DNA from: Nonomuraea rhodomycinica
GTDB taxonomy: Bacteria; Actinomycetota; Actinomycetes; Streptosporangiales; Streptosporangiaceae
Assembly (NCBI RefSeq): GCF_013363995.1
Contig: NZ_JABWGO010000015.1
Span: 1-64,000, forward strand
DNA: 64,000 bases
Direction of reading: 5' to 3'
Part shown: piece after piece, positions 44,225 through 53,098 of the stretch
Layout: each line of letters begins with the position of its first letter
How positions within the stretch are numbered: position 1 is the stretch's first letter
Position numbers and translations under genes: made by a program
Notes under the pieces: model-generated
Databases searched by the model: none
What the model was told of the DNA's origin: nothing
What the model saw: the letters and a program-made list of their open reading frames with translations, nothing else

Positions 44225-45514
44225 ATGACACCGGACCTCACCATTGGCGTGGTCGGGCCCCACGATCTGGTCGAGCGCGTCATGTTGATGGGGCACGCGG
44301 CAGCGCCACTGCCGTGTCGCCTCGTGGCCGCCGCGTACCGCGATGAGCAGGAGGCGCCCGACAAGGTGACACGGCTCGGTCCAGGCGTGGACGCGTGCCT
44401 GTTCGCCAGCCCGGTCCCCTATGACCTGGCCAGGCGTTCAGGTGTGCTGACGATGCCGGCGACGTACGTGCAGCTCGGCGGGGCGGCGCTGGTGGCGGCG
44501 CTGGCCAAGGCCGCGCTGGATCCGCGCATCGAACCGCAACGGGTGAGCATCGACGTGGTGTCGCGTGCGGACGTGGAGGAGGCGTACACCGACCTCGGCA
44601 TTCCCGCGTCCGACGTGCACAGCCGCGACGAGCCGGGAGCGACCGGCACGATCGCGGCCTACCACGAGCGCCTGAACCGGCAGGGGGCCACCACGGGGGC
44701 ACTGACGTGCTTACCGGCGGTGGCCGACCGGCTGCAGACGGCGGGGGTCCCCGTCATCAGGATCAGGCCCACGTCGGCGGCGGTGCGCAGCGCGCTGCAC
44801 ACGGCCGCGTTGCTCGGCGCGCACCACAGGCTGGAGGAGTCGCAGCTCACGGTGGTGCTGGTGGAGGTGCCGACGCTGCGCGAACCCGTGCGCCGCGCCG
44901 CGCCGCGTTACTGGCGCGACGAGCTGCGGCTGTCGCTGCACCGGCTGCTGGTGCAGGAGGCGAACCGCATCAACGCCACGGTGTGGCCGATCGACGATCA
45001 CAGCTACCTGGTCACGGCGACCCGGGGCTCGATCACGACGGCCACCGACGGGTTCAGGGTGCTGCCCTTCGCCTCCAGGATCCGCGACGAGCTGGGCCTG
45101 GCCGTGGAGGTGGGGGTCGGCATGGGCCGCACGGCGCACGACGCGGAGGCGCACGCACGGGCGGCGCTGGCCCGCACGCAGGCGGGCAAGCAGGCCCAGG
45201 GGTTCGCCGTGGACCGCGAGGGCCGAGCGCTCATCCCCGCGCCCAGGATGCCCCCGACGGGCGCCGGCACGCTCAAGCCCAAGGGCGTGGAGGTGCTGGC
45301 CCGGCTGGCGGCCAAGCTGGAGGGCGGGGACACGGTGGTGGACGCGGAGGGCGCGGGCAAGATGCTCGGCGTCACGCCGCGGACGGCTCGACGGTTGCTG
45401 CGCACGCTGGTTGACGAGGGACTCGCGTGGCCGCTTCCGCCGAACCGCACGCCGCAGCCGGGGCGTCCGCGCCAGCTGTACCGGCTGATCGTGGAGAAGC
45501 TCGGCCCGCGGTGA
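44225..45514 (+). CDS. Putative transcriptional regulator with C-terminal helix-turn-helix
   Basis: About 430 residues. The N-terminal third (TIGVVGPHDLVERVMLMGHA) looks like a binding-protein or response domain. The middle carries VEVGVGMGRTAHDAEAHARA, recalling nucleotide-cyclase/GGDEF-like or GTP cyclohydrolase III folds. The last ~80 residues form a winged helix (AGKMLGVTPRTARRLLRTLV). I recognise this as a conserved actinobacterial regulator type but cannot name a ligand. ATG 44225 begins the conserved part; in-frame ATGs at 44165 and 44105 are possible. Confidence 0.6.
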   Translation: MTPDLTIGVVGPHDLVERVMLMGHAAAPLPCRLVAAAYRDEQEAPDKVTRLGPGVDACLFASPVPYDLARRSGVLTMPATYVQLGGAALVAALAKAALDPRIEPQRVSIDVVSRADVEEAYTDLGIPASDVHSRDEPGATGTIAAYHERLNRQGATTGALTCLPAVADRLQTAGVPVIRIRPTSAAVRSALHTAALLGAHHRLEESQLTVVLVEVPTLREPVRRAAPRYWRDELRLSLHRLLVQEANRINATVWPIDDHSYLVTATRGSITTATDGFRVLPFASRIRDELGLAVEVGVGMGRTAHDAEAHARAALARTQAGKQAQGFAVDREGRALIPAPRMPPTGAGTLKPKGVEVLARLAAKLEGGDTVVDAEGAGKMLGVTPRTARRLLRTLVDEGLAWPLPPNRTPQPGRPRQLYRLIVEKLGPR

Positions 45515-45522
45515 GTTGTTCG

Positions 45523-45560
45523 CGCCCGCCGTCCCGTTCCGGGGGCGGCGGGCGTTCTTT
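45523..45560 (+). terminator. Intrinsic terminator
   Basis: CGCCCGCCG (45523-45531) pairs with CGGCGGGCG (45546-45554), extended by TCCC/GGGG inside, and is followed by TTCTTTCTTT. It lies 9 nt after the regulator stop codon. This is the clearest classical terminator in the window. Confidence 0.85.
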
Positions 45561-45882
45561 CTTTCCCCTGTTACGGCACAGCCGGCCTGCCCCCACCCGC
45601 CGCACGGGGCTGAGGGCCTCCAGGGAGACGGCCTCTGACCGGGTGGTGGCCGGCCGCCGTCACGGCGCACCGTGGGCCCTGGCTTCCGTCGGGCACGACC
45701 GTGGCTTCCGTCAACGCGAGACCGGGATCAAGCGGACTTTGCCCCCCCATGGGGATCTCTCCGGATTTTTGGGGGCGCAACGGCGAGGTTCTTGGTTGAC
45801 CGTTGCGGATCGGGGTATGTTCTCGGTCGCCCCCGATCGACGGGATTCGGACGGGGGCGCCAACATTTCGTGGTCCCGCCGG
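45561..45882. other. Intergenic stretch
   Basis: About 320 bp between convergent genes with no supported coding sequence. It contains a GGCTTCCGTC direct repeat (near 45679 and 45702) and a GATCGGGG/CCCCGATC inverted repeat (45808-45838). Confidence 0.5.
45808..45838 (-). terminator. Inverted repeat downstream of the rhodanese gene
   Basis: GATCGGGG (45808-45815) and CCCCGATC (45831-45838) are perfect 8-bp arms around a 15-nt loop, 45 bp beyond the rhodanese stop. It may be a terminator without a T-tract. Confidence 0.4.
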
Positions 45883-46353
45883 TCAGCACGCGCAGGCGAT
45901 GCCCGTGACCGGGGCCGTGAGAGGGTCCACGGGGCGGCGGCTCACCCCTGAGGCGGTCTCCACGGGGAAGCCCTCCCGGGCCCAGTACTCGAAGCCGCCG
46001 ATCATCTCCTTGACCGGGTGGCCGAGCCTGGCGAACTCCAGCGCCGCCCGCGTCGCGCCGTTGCAGCCGGGCCCCCAGCAGTAGGTCACCACCGTGGCGC
46101 CGGCGGACACGACCTCGGCGGCCCGTGCGGCGATCTCGGCGGTGGGCAGGTGGACGGCGCCCTGGACGTGGCCCTGGTCCCAGCTCTCGCGGCTGCGGGA
46201 GTCGACGACGACGATGCCGGGCACCGCGGCGGCCAGGTCGGCGGCCACGTCCGAGACGTCGGTCTCGACGGCGAGACGGCCGGCGAAGTGGGCGAGCGCC
46301 ACGGCGTTGGGGGCGGGCGGGACCGCGGTGACCGCGGAGGCGGGGGTGGGCAT
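45883..46353 (-). CDS. Rhodanese-like domain protein
   Basis: 156 residues, one rhodanese domain: IVVVDSRSRESWDQGHVQGAVHLP and the active-site loop YCWGPGCNGATR, which has the Cys-x4-Arg pattern. The loop carries an extra Cys (YCWGPGC), which may matter for sulfur transfer. The C-terminus ends in CAC, two further cysteines. ATG 46353 follows GGGAGC. It probably handles sulfane sulfur in the cytoplasm; the partner is unknown. Confidence 0.85.
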   Translation of the reverse strand: MPTPASAVTAVPPAPNAVALAHFAGRLAVETDVSDVAADLAAAVPGIVVVDSRSRESWDQGHVQGAVHLPTAEIAARAAEVVSAGATVVTYCWGPGCNGATRAALEFARLGHPVKEMIGGFEYWAREGFPVETASGVSRRPVDPLTAPVTGIACAC

Positions 46354-46557
46354 GGGTGCTCCCGTCGTCGGGCCCGTGACCGGGCGGATGGGCGTGGCCG
46401 GCCCCCGTGGCCAGGGGATCCGGCGTCAGGGGGATCCTCGCAGCGGCCGGGCTTCCGGTGACAGTGGCGGTCAAGACCGCCACCGATGGGATACCGCCAA
46501 TTGTCTGTCCGATATCCGCGGGGTTTTTGTCAGGGTCGCCCGCTATTGTCAGGAGCC

Positions 46558-47541
46558 ATGACGCAGAACGCACCTGACCGCCGCGCCACCCTCCTCGTCT
46601 GGGGGGCGCTCGGCATCGTCTACGTGGTGTGGGGCTCGACCTACCTGGGCATCGCCGTGGCCGTCGAGTCGATCCCTCCCATGCTGAGCGGCGCGATGCG
46701 GTTCGTCGTCGCCGGCCTGGTGCTCGGGGGCATCGTGCTGGTCAAGTCGGGGCCGCAGGCGTTCCGGATGACCCGCAGGCAGCTCCTCGGGGCCGCCGGG
46801 GTCGGGCTGCTGCTGCTGACGCTGGGCAACGGCATGCTGGCCGTCGCCGAACAGTACATCAGCACCGGCCTGGCCGCGCTGCTCGTGGCGTCGGTGCCGC
46901 TGTGGCTGGTGGTCTTCAGGTTCGTGGTGCGGGACCGGCCGAAGACGCTGACCCTGGCCGGGGTCCTCGTGGGGCTCGCCGGAGTCGCGGCGCTGTCGCT
47001 GACCGGGGCCCAGGGCGGCAGCGCGATGGGGATCGTCGTGGTCCTGCTGGCGTCGCTGTCGTGGGCGGTGGGCTCGTTCCTGTCGAGCCGCATCGCGATG
47101 CCGTCCAACGCCTTCGTCGCCAGCACGGTCGAGATGCTGGCGGGCGGCGCCGGGCTGGCCCTGCTGGGCGGCGGCATGGGCGAGCGGCTGGACGTCTCGG
47201 CGGTCACCGGGCGGTCCTGGGTCGCCCTGGCCTACCTGGTGGTGGTGGGCTCGCTGGTCGGCTTCACGGCGTTCTCGTGGCTGCTCGGCAACGCGCCCAT
47301 CTCGCTGGTGGCGACGTACGCGTACGTGAACCCGGTGGTGGCCGTGGTGCTGGGCGCGCTCGTGCTGAGCGAGCAGGTGACGCCGCAGATCGTCGCGGGC
47401 GGCCTGGTGATCCTGGTCGGCGTGGCGCTGGTCATCTCGACCGAGCGCAGGGGACGCCGGCCGGGCCCTGACCAGACCTCCGAAGAGGCCCCGGACGAGG
47501 CCCGGAGCGTCGTGCGCGAAGGAGCCGGGGCCGAGGGTTAA
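46558..47541 (+). CDS. EamA (DMT superfamily) transporter
   Basis: 327 residues with ten predicted membrane helices as two EamA repeats: GIVYVVWGSTYLGIAVAVE at the start, TLGNGMLAVAEQYISTGLAALL in repeat one, and SLVATYAYVNPVVAVVLGALVL in repeat two. This is the YedA/RhaT-like exporter group for metabolites or amino acids. ATG 46558 has AGGAG very close (2 nt) and TATTGT at 46544-46549. The C-terminal tail is charged and disordered. Confidence 0.9.
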   Translation: MTQNAPDRRATLLVWGALGIVYVVWGSTYLGIAVAVESIPPMLSGAMRFVVAGLVLGGIVLVKSGPQAFRMTRRQLLGAAGVGLLLLTLGNGMLAVAEQYISTGLAALLVASVPLWLVVFRFVVRDRPKTLTLAGVLVGLAGVAALSLTGAQGGSAMGIVVVLLASLSWAVGSFLSSRIAMPSNAFVASTVEMLAGGAGLALLGGGMGERLDVSAVTGRSWVALAYLVVVGSLVGFTAFSWLLGNAPISLVATYAYVNPVVAVVLGALVLSEQVTPQIVAGGLVILVGVALVISTERRGRRPGPDQTSEEAPDEARSVVREGAGAEG

Positions 47542-47559
47542 CGGCGGCCCCAGCGAGGC

Positions 47560-48624
47560 TCAGAGCTGCGCGCGGAAGGCCGCGGCGGCCGTCAGGAAGG
47601 CGTCGTTGGCCTCCGGGTCGCCGATCGAGATCCGCGCCCCCTCGCCCGCGAACGGGCGCACCGCGACCCCCTCCACCGCGCAGGCGGCGGCGAAGTCCAG
47701 CGTGCGCTCGCCGAGGCGGAGCCAGACGAAGTTGGCCTCCGTGGGCGGCACCGTCCAGCCCTGGGCGAGCAGCGCCTCGCGGACCCGGGTGCGCTCCTTG
47801 ACGACCCGCTCGACCCGCTCCAGCAGCTCGCCCTCGGCCCGCAGCGAGGCCACCGCCGCGACCTGCGCCAGGTGGTTGACCGCGAACGGCACCGTCGTCT
47901 TGCGCACCGCCTCGGCGACCGGCTCGTGCCCGATCAGGTAGCCCACCCGCAGTCCCGCCAGGCCGTACGCCTTGGAGAAGGTGCGCAGCACGCACACGTT
48001 GGGCCGGTCGCGGTAGAGGGTCAGGCCGTCGGGGACGTCCTCGTCGCGCACGTACTCGCGGTAGGCCTCGTCGAGCACCACCAGCACGTCGCCGGGCACC
48101 CGGTCGAGGAACGCCTCCAGCTGGGCCCGGCGGATGGCGGTGCCGGTCGGGTTGTTGGGGTTGCAGACGAACACCATGCGGGTGCGGTCATTGATCGCCT
48201 CGGCCATGGCGTCGAGGTCGTGGTCCTCGCCGGCCAGCGGCACGCGCACGGAGGTGACGCCGGCCAGGTCGGCCAGCAGCGGGTACGCCTCGAAGGAGCG
48301 CCAGGCGTAGACGACCTCGGCCCCGGGCTCGCCCACGGTCTCGAAGAGCTGCTGCGCCACGGTGACGGAGCCCGCGCCGAGCGCCACGTGCCCGGCGGGG
48401 ACGCCGAAGCGCTCGGCGAGGGCCTCGGTCAGGGCGACGGCGGCCGGGTCGGGGTAGCGGTTGACCTGCGCGGCGCCGGCGGCGACGGCCTCGACCACGG
48501 ACGGCAGCGGGTCGTAGGGGGACTCGTTGGAGGAGAGCTTGTACGACCGCCCGTCGGCGGCGGCCACGGCCTTGCCCGGCCGGTACGGCGGCATGGTGTC
48601 GAGAATGGAGCGGAAACGAGGCAT
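47560..48624 (-). CDS. Histidinol-phosphate / aromatic amino acid aminotransferase (HisC/Pat type)
   Basis: 354 residues. A PLP-dependent class I/II aminotransferase: YKLSSNESPYDPLPSV, NPNNPTGTAI, VLDEAYREYV, and the PLP-lysine segment RTFSKAYGLAGLRVGY. No his operon is near, so a phenylalanine (Pat) role is as likely as HisC. ATG 48624 has TAGAGT (48631-48636) 6 nt upstream, overlapping the stop of the preceding monooxygenase, so it may have its own leaderless start besides readthrough. Confidence 0.9.
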   Translation of the reverse strand: MPRFRSILDTMPPYRPGKAVAAADGRSYKLSSNESPYDPLPSVVEAVAAGAAQVNRYPDPAAVALTEALAERFGVPAGHVALGAGSVTVAQQLFETVGEPGAEVVYAWRSFEAYPLLADLAGVTSVRVPLAGEDHDLDAMAEAINDRTRMVFVCNPNNPTGTAIRRAQLEAFLDRVPGDVLVVLDEAYREYVRDEDVPDGLTLYRDRPNVCVLRTFSKAYGLAGLRVGYLIGHEPVAEAVRKTTVPFAVNHLAQVAAVASLRAEGELLERVERVVKERTRVREALLAQGWTVPPTEANFVWLRLGERTLDFAAACAVEGVAVRPFAGEGARISIGDPEANDAFLTAAAAFRAQL

Positions 48625-48633
48625 GCCCCAACT

Positions 48634-49887
48634 CTAGGAGCATCGCCGGCGTGACCGTCCATCCCGGTGGCCACCGGTGGAGCTCGCCGGGGACCGCTCC
48701 TGCCGGGCGTCACCGGCCCGGCCCTCCGGGGCGTACTCCGGCAGGGGGCGGGCGTTCCCGGCCCGCACCCGGCGCTCCACCGCGCCGACCACCTTCATCA
48801 GCGGCAGGCGGGCGAGGACGTCGCGCACGCACCGGCCGCCCTCGGTCCTCGGCACCATGAGCCGGACGTTGGGGCCGATCCGCTGCTTCTCGTGGACCAG
48901 CGGACGGTGGGCGGCGTCGTAGCGGGCGAAGGCGACGCGGTGGTCGCCGCCCGCGGCGGCGAGCTCCCCGGCGAGGCGGTAGGCGCCGACCAGGGCCAGC
49001 TCCGCGCCCGCGCCCGAGGCGGGGGACGCGCACCAGGCGGCGTCGCCGACGAGCGCGACGCGGCCGTTCGACCACGAGTCCATCCGGACCTGGCCCAGGG
49101 CGTCGAAGTAGAAGTCGGGGTCGGCGAGGGCCGCGTCGAGCAGTTCCCTGGTCCGCCAGGAGGAGTCGTCCCCGAACACCTCGCCGATCAGGCGCTTGTG
49201 CCCGGCGACGTCCCGGTGGTCGAGGTCCAGCGGCGCGGAGCGGAACATGAAGTACGCCTTGGCCTGGGCGTGGTTGCCGGAGCGGTAGATCCCGGTCATC
49301 CTGCCCGGCGTGTTGAACATCGTCACCCAGCGGTCCTCGCCGAGCGAGGCGTCGGTGTCGGCGAAGGCGAAGTAGTGGTCCTTGAACTCGACGAACCGGT
49401 CCTCGGGGCCGAAGGCGAGCCGGCGGACGTTGGAGTGCATGCCGTCGGCGCCGACGACCAGGTCGAAGCGGCGGGCGGGCGCGTGTTCGAAGGTGACGGT
49501 CACGCCGTCGTCGTCCTGCTCCAGGCCGGCGACGGAGTCGCCGAAGATCGTCTCCACGTCGGCCACCTCGCGCAGCAGCGCGACCAGGTCGCCGCGCATG
49601 ATCTCGACGGAGCCGGGGTCCCGGGTGTCGATCCGGGCGACGGCCCGGTCGGCGGCGTCGACGAACTTCATGCCCTGGACGTCGGTGGCCAGCTCGCGGA
49701 CCCGCGGCATGAGCCCCATCCGCTCGACCACCTCGACGGCGTCGCCGCGCACGTCCACCCCGTTGCCGCCGGCCCGCGGCGCCGGCGCGCGCTCGACCAC
49801 GGTCGGCCGGAAGCCGTGCCGGGCCAGCCAGTGGGCCAGGGTCAGGCCGGCGATGCTCGCGCCGGAGATGAGGATCCGCTCGTTCAT
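48634..49887 (-). CDS. FAD-dependent monooxygenase (Tet(X)-like group)
   Basis: 417 residues. N-terminal ILISGASIAGLTLAHWLARHG, DG motif LVVGADGMHSNVRRLAFG, GD motif RVALVGDAAWCASPASGAGAEL. This places it with aromatic-ring and antibiotic-modifying flavin monooxygenases related to Tet(X); activity on tetracyclines is not implied. ATG 49887 follows AAGGAG. It diverges from a TetR gene across a region with matching direct repeats. The last ~30 residues are a low-complexity Arg/Ser tail. Confidence 0.87.
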   Translation of the reverse strand: MNERILISGASIAGLTLAHWLARHGFRPTVVERAPAPRAGGNGVDVRGDAVEVVERMGLMPRVRELATDVQGMKFVDAADRAVARIDTRDPGSVEIMRGDLVALLREVADVETIFGDSVAGLEQDDDGVTVTFEHAPARRFDLVVGADGMHSNVRRLAFGPEDRFVEFKDHYFAFADTDASLGEDRWVTMFNTPGRMTGIYRSGNHAQAKAYFMFRSAPLDLDHRDVAGHKRLIGEVFGDDSSWRTRELLDAALADPDFYFDALGQVRMDSWSNGRVALVGDAAWCASPASGAGAELALVGAYRLAGELAAAGGDHRVAFARYDAAHRPLVHEKQRIGPNVRLMVPRTEGGRCVRDVLARLPLMKVVGAVERRVRAGNARPLPEYAPEGRAGDARQERSPASSTGGHRDGRSRRRCS

Positions 49888-49921
49888 GGGAGGCTCCTTC
49901 GCGCTACGATAAGTGAAATGT

Positions 49922-49959
49922 GCGTTCCAGTTGATTATGTGGAAGGAGCATTCCAGTTG
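49922..49959. promoter_or_regulatory. Direct-repeat operator at the TetR start
   Basis: GCGTTCCAGTTG (49922-49933) and GCATTCCAGTTG (49948-49959) are 12-bp direct repeats 26 bp apart. TTCC/GGAA inverted pairs lie between them (49925-49945 and 49941-49954). The second repeat contains the proposed TTG start codon, so a bound repressor would block both promoters of the divergent pair. Confidence 0.55.
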
Positions 49960-50532
49960 TCAACGCCGACCGGACCCCGGCGCCGCGCCGACGCCGTGCG
50001 CAACCGTCAGCTCGCCCTGGAGGCGGCCACCGCGCTGCTGAGCGAGCCGGGCGCGTCCCTCACCGTGGAGGCCATCGCCAAGAGGGTGGGGCTGGGGGCG
50101 GCGACCGTCGTGCGCGCCTTCGGCGGCAAGGACGCGCTCCTCGACGCCGCCGTGTCCGGCCTCCTGGAACCGCTCGTGCGGCGCGCCCGCGACCTGCTCG
50201 CCGAGACCACGCCCACGCGGGCCCTGCACGTCTTCCTGCGCGAGCTGCTCGCCTTCCAGACCGCGCACCACGGCGTCAACGACCAGCTCGGCGGCCTGGA
50301 CCTGCCCGCCACCACGGCGCTGCGCGCCGACCTCGTCCGGGCCGTCGAGGAGATGATCGACGGAGCGCGCCGCGAGGGCACGGTCCGCACCGACCTCGAC
50401 CCCGGCGTCACCACGACGCTGATCGGCCAGACCGCCCTGGCCGTCGCCCGGGCCCAGCCGCCGTCGCAGGAGCTCGCCGACGCCTACCTCACCGTCCTGC
50501 TGGACGGCCTGCGGCCCCCGAGCGCTCCTTGA
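49957..50532 (+). CDS. TetR family regulator
   Basis: About 191 residues. N-terminal helix-turn-helix with ASLTVEAIAKRVGLGAATVVRAFGG and KDALLDAAV, then a helical ligand domain (LRELLAFQTAHHGVNDQLGG) of the SbtR-like C-terminal type. TTG 49957 is preceded by GGAAGGAG at 8-nt spacing; ATG 49918 is the alternative with no site. It most likely represses the divergent flavin monooxygenase. Confidence 0.85.
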   Translation: MSTPTGPRRRADAVRNRQLALEAATALLSEPGASLTVEAIAKRVGLGAATVVRAFGGKDALLDAAVSGLLEPLVRRARDLLAETTPTRALHVFLRELLAFQTAHHGVNDQLGGLDLPATTALRADLVRAVEEMIDGARREGTVRTDLDPGVTTTLIGQTALAVARAQPPSQELADAYLTVLLDGLRPPSAP

Positions 50533-50541
50533 GGCGGGACG

Positions 50542-51207
50542 TCACTCCTTGAGCGAGCGCAGCATGGGCGGGTGGAGCAGCTCGGCGGGGCCGCGGCGGT
50601 AGAGCTTGGCCGGACGGCCGCCGTCGCGCGTCGTCGTGGCGCCCGTCTCCACGAGGAAGCCCTCGGCCTTGGTGACCTTGCGGTGGAAGTTGCGCGGGTC
50701 CAGCGGGCGGCCCCAGACGATCTCGTACACCCGCCGCAGCTCGGCCACGGTGAACTCGGGCGGGCAGAACGCCGCGCCGAGCGGGGTGTACTCCAGCTTG
50801 GCGCGGGCCCGCTCGATGCCGTCGAGCATGATGCGCCGGTGGTCGAAGGCCATCACGTTGAGCTCGGCGACCGGCTGCCAGCTCATGTGCGCCTTCTCCG
50901 AGGCCGGCAGGTCGGGGGCCAGGCCGAGGTAGGCGACGCTCACCACGCGCTGGCGCGGGTCGCGGTCGGGGTAGCCGTAGGTCTGCAGCTGCTCCAGGTG
51001 GACGGGCGCGCCGGGTAGGCCGGCCCGCTCGGCCAGGATGCGCTGCGCGGCGGCCGGAAGGTCCTCGTCGAGCTGGACGAACCCGCCGGGCAGCGACCAG
51101 CGGCGCAGGAACGGCGGGTTGTCGCGCCGCCACAGCAGCGCCGACAGCGCCTGGCAGCGCACGGTCAGCACGACCAGGTCGACGCTGACCGGGACGCTCG
51201 GGACCAT
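50542..51207 (-). CDS. NrtR-like Nudix-domain transcriptional regulator
   Basis: 221 residues. An N-terminal Nudix fold with box GGFVQLDEDLPAAAQRILAE followed by RAGL; two of the catalytic glutamates of REUXEE are replaced (RILAER). The C-terminal ~75 residues are a winged helix (FCPPEFTVAELRRVYEIVWG, LDPRNFHRKV). That architecture is the NrtR family, which senses ADP-ribose and represses NAD salvage genes; no such gene is adjacent. ATG 51207 has TAACGT (51215-51220) 7 nt upstream. Confidence 0.85.
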   Translation of the reverse strand: MVPSVPVSVDLVVLTVRCQALSALLWRRDNPPFLRRWSLPGGFVQLDEDLPAAAQRILAERAGLPGAPVHLEQLQTYGYPDRDPRQRVVSVAYLGLAPDLPASEKAHMSWQPVAELNVMAFDHRRIMLDGIERARAKLEYTPLGAAFCPPEFTVAELRRVYEIVWGRPLDPRNFHRKVTKAEGFLVETGATTTRDGGRPAKLYRRGPAELLHPPMLRSLKE

Positions 51208-51246
51208 GGCCTGCACGTTACACGCCCCCGCCGGAGGCCGGAGGCG

Positions 51247-53055
51247 TCACGACGTGACGCGGACGTGCAGGCGTTCGGTGGTCTCCTGGCCGGAGGGCAG
51301 CCTGACCCCCACCTTCACCCAGGCGCCCGGCGGCACCTGCGCCCAGTCGAACGGCACCCATGCCGTCTGCATGCCCTCGGGCAGCTCCTCCAGCGGGTCC
51401 TCGTCGAGCCAGCCGACGGCGGCCACGTCGAGGTCGCGGGCGCCGCTCTCCCACTCCACGGTGACCGTGCCGCCCTTGAGGTTGTAGCCGCGCACCTCGA
51501 TGCCGTCCTGGACGTCACGCGCGCGCCGGATCGCGTCCACCGCGATGGGCCGCGCCCAGTCCTTCGTGACCTCGCTCTCCAGGGACGGCGAGCCGCAGGT
51601 CATGAAGTCGCTCCACATGTAGGAGACGATCTTCTGCACGTACCGGCCGGCCATGGTGATGGCCTGGTCGAGGCGCTTCTTGTCGGTCTTGCCGCGCGAG
51701 CCCTGCGCCGCGCACGGCGGGTCGCCGGCGGGCTCGAACGCCTCGACGTTGGCCCAGAGGTCCACCTGACGGCCGCCCTTGAGCAGCTCCTCGCGCACGA
51801 GCGCCATCTCGCGGTAGTAGTCGCGGGTGGAGCCGTGGTACGCCGTGCCGTACGTGCTCTCGCCGACGACGGGCCGCAGCCGCTCGTCCACCTCGTCGTC
51901 GCGCTCGTCGGGCCAGAACAGGCCGACCTTGCCCGTGCCGCGGCTGTCCTGCGGCGCGATGATGCCGACCCCCGTGAGGGCCAGCGCCTTGAACGCCGCC
52001 GCCACCTGCTTGGGCGTCTGGCCGAAGCCGACCCGCTTGCGCGCGTCCAGGTAGGGGCTGATGAGGATGGGCTTGCCGGGCAGCTCCTGCTCGACGATGT
52101 CGTGCTGGCCCGCGTACACCTGCAGGGTGGGGTTCTTCGCCAGTGTGGCGCCCATCTGCACCTCGAACGGCTGGTAGACGCCGCCGAGCGAGGCGCGGCC
52201 GGCGAAGCGGACGCCGTAGTCCTGCAGGATCCGGCGGGTCAGCGTGGTGAGCGTGGGGATGTGCTGCGGGTTGGCCCTGGTCTGGTTGTCGGGCTGGCGC
52301 GGCGCCAGCGGCAGCGCCGGGAAGATGCGGATGCCGAACTGGTCGCCGAGGTCGAGCAGCTCGCTCAGGCTGTCCTTGAACTCGCCCTGCGCGTTCTTGA
52401 CGGCGCCCGCGACCACGATCAGGTCGTACGGCCGGGGCTTGGTGAAGTCGCAGGTCGCGTCGTCGGAGCCGTCCATGGGGGCCAGGATGCGGTAGTAGAC
52501 GCGCCGGCCCGACACGACCCGGTGCTCCATCTCGGCGCAGCGGAACAGGCCGTCGCCGAACGCCTCGTCGGTCCGGTAGACGTAGGTGCGGGCCACCCGG
52601 TTGCCGGGGTTGGCCTTCCTCAGGTCGCGCACGGCCGCGTCGTGGCAGGTGAGCCCGTCCTCCTCGCAGTCCTTGTAGAGGGAGTCGCGCTCGCCGTCCT
52701 TGGTGAGGATCACGCCGTCGTCGTCCACGGGACGGTACTGCAGGCCGTAGCCGATCCTGATGACCGTGTCACCGCCGACGTTGTGGATCTCCTGGAGCTG
52801 CTTGCGCCAGGTGCACGGGTTGGAGGTGGGCGTCACCCAGTAGCCGGTGACGGCGTACGGGGCGGACTCGCCGGTGTCGAACGTGCCGCAGGGGTCGGTG
52901 AACTCGCTGACCTGGGGCGTCGGGAACGTCGAGGTGGGACTCGGCGAGGTCTGCCTGGCGACGGGCTTGGACGGCCGGTCCGGCGGGAGGACGACGACCA
53001 CGGCCACGACGGCCGCCAGGATCGCCGCGCCCACGAGCACGAACAGCCAGCGCAC
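51247..53055 (-). CDS. Exported DUF4434-like TIM-barrel protein
   Basis: 602 residues. A signal anchor (LFVLVGAAILAAVVAVVVVL) leads to a Pro/Ser/Thr linker, then a long extracellular domain. GYWVTPTSNPCTWRKQLQEI, GGDTVIRIGYG, ILISPYLDARKR and GIIAPQDSRGTGKVG resemble the DUF4434 glycosidase-like barrel. Several Cys could form disulfides. A C-terminal beta domain (~520-600) follows. GTG 53055 is the start. As the last gene on the glycan-cluster strand it may bind or trim the surface polymer; this is inference. Confidence 0.6.
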   Translation of the reverse strand: MRWLFVLVGAAILAAVVAVVVVLPPDRPSKPVARQTSPSPTSTFPTPQVSEFTDPCGTFDTGESAPYAVTGYWVTPTSNPCTWRKQLQEIHNVGGDTVIRIGYGLQYRPVDDDGVILTKDGERDSLYKDCEEDGLTCHDAAVRDLRKANPGNRVARTYVYRTDEAFGDGLFRCAEMEHRVVSGRRVYYRILAPMDGSDDATCDFTKPRPYDLIVVAGAVKNAQGEFKDSLSELLDLGDQFGIRIFPALPLAPRQPDNQTRANPQHIPTLTTLTRRILQDYGVRFAGRASLGGVYQPFEVQMGATLAKNPTLQVYAGQHDIVEQELPGKPILISPYLDARKRVGFGQTPKQVAAAFKALALTGVGIIAPQDSRGTGKVGLFWPDERDDEVDERLRPVVGESTYGTAYHGSTRDYYREMALVREELLKGGRQVDLWANVEAFEPAGDPPCAAQGSRGKTDKKRLDQAITMAGRYVQKIVSYMWSDFMTCGSPSLESEVTKDWARPIAVDAIRRARDVQDGIEVRGYNLKGGTVTVEWESGARDLDVAAVGWLDEDPLEELPEGMQTAWVPFDWAQVPPGAWVKVGVRLPSGQETTERLHVRVTS

Positions 53056-53098
53056 GTTGAGGAACCTATCGTCGCGAGGATATGCCGGATGTCAGCCG

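Noticed and set aside
47560..48624. Naming the aminotransferase hisC outright
   Set aside because: No other histidine genes are adjacent and the Pat (phenylalanine) group shares the same motifs, so no symbol was given.
48634..49887. Calling the flavin monooxygenase a tetracycline-inactivating enzyme
   Set aside because: Similarity is at the level of FAD motifs shared by a very large family.
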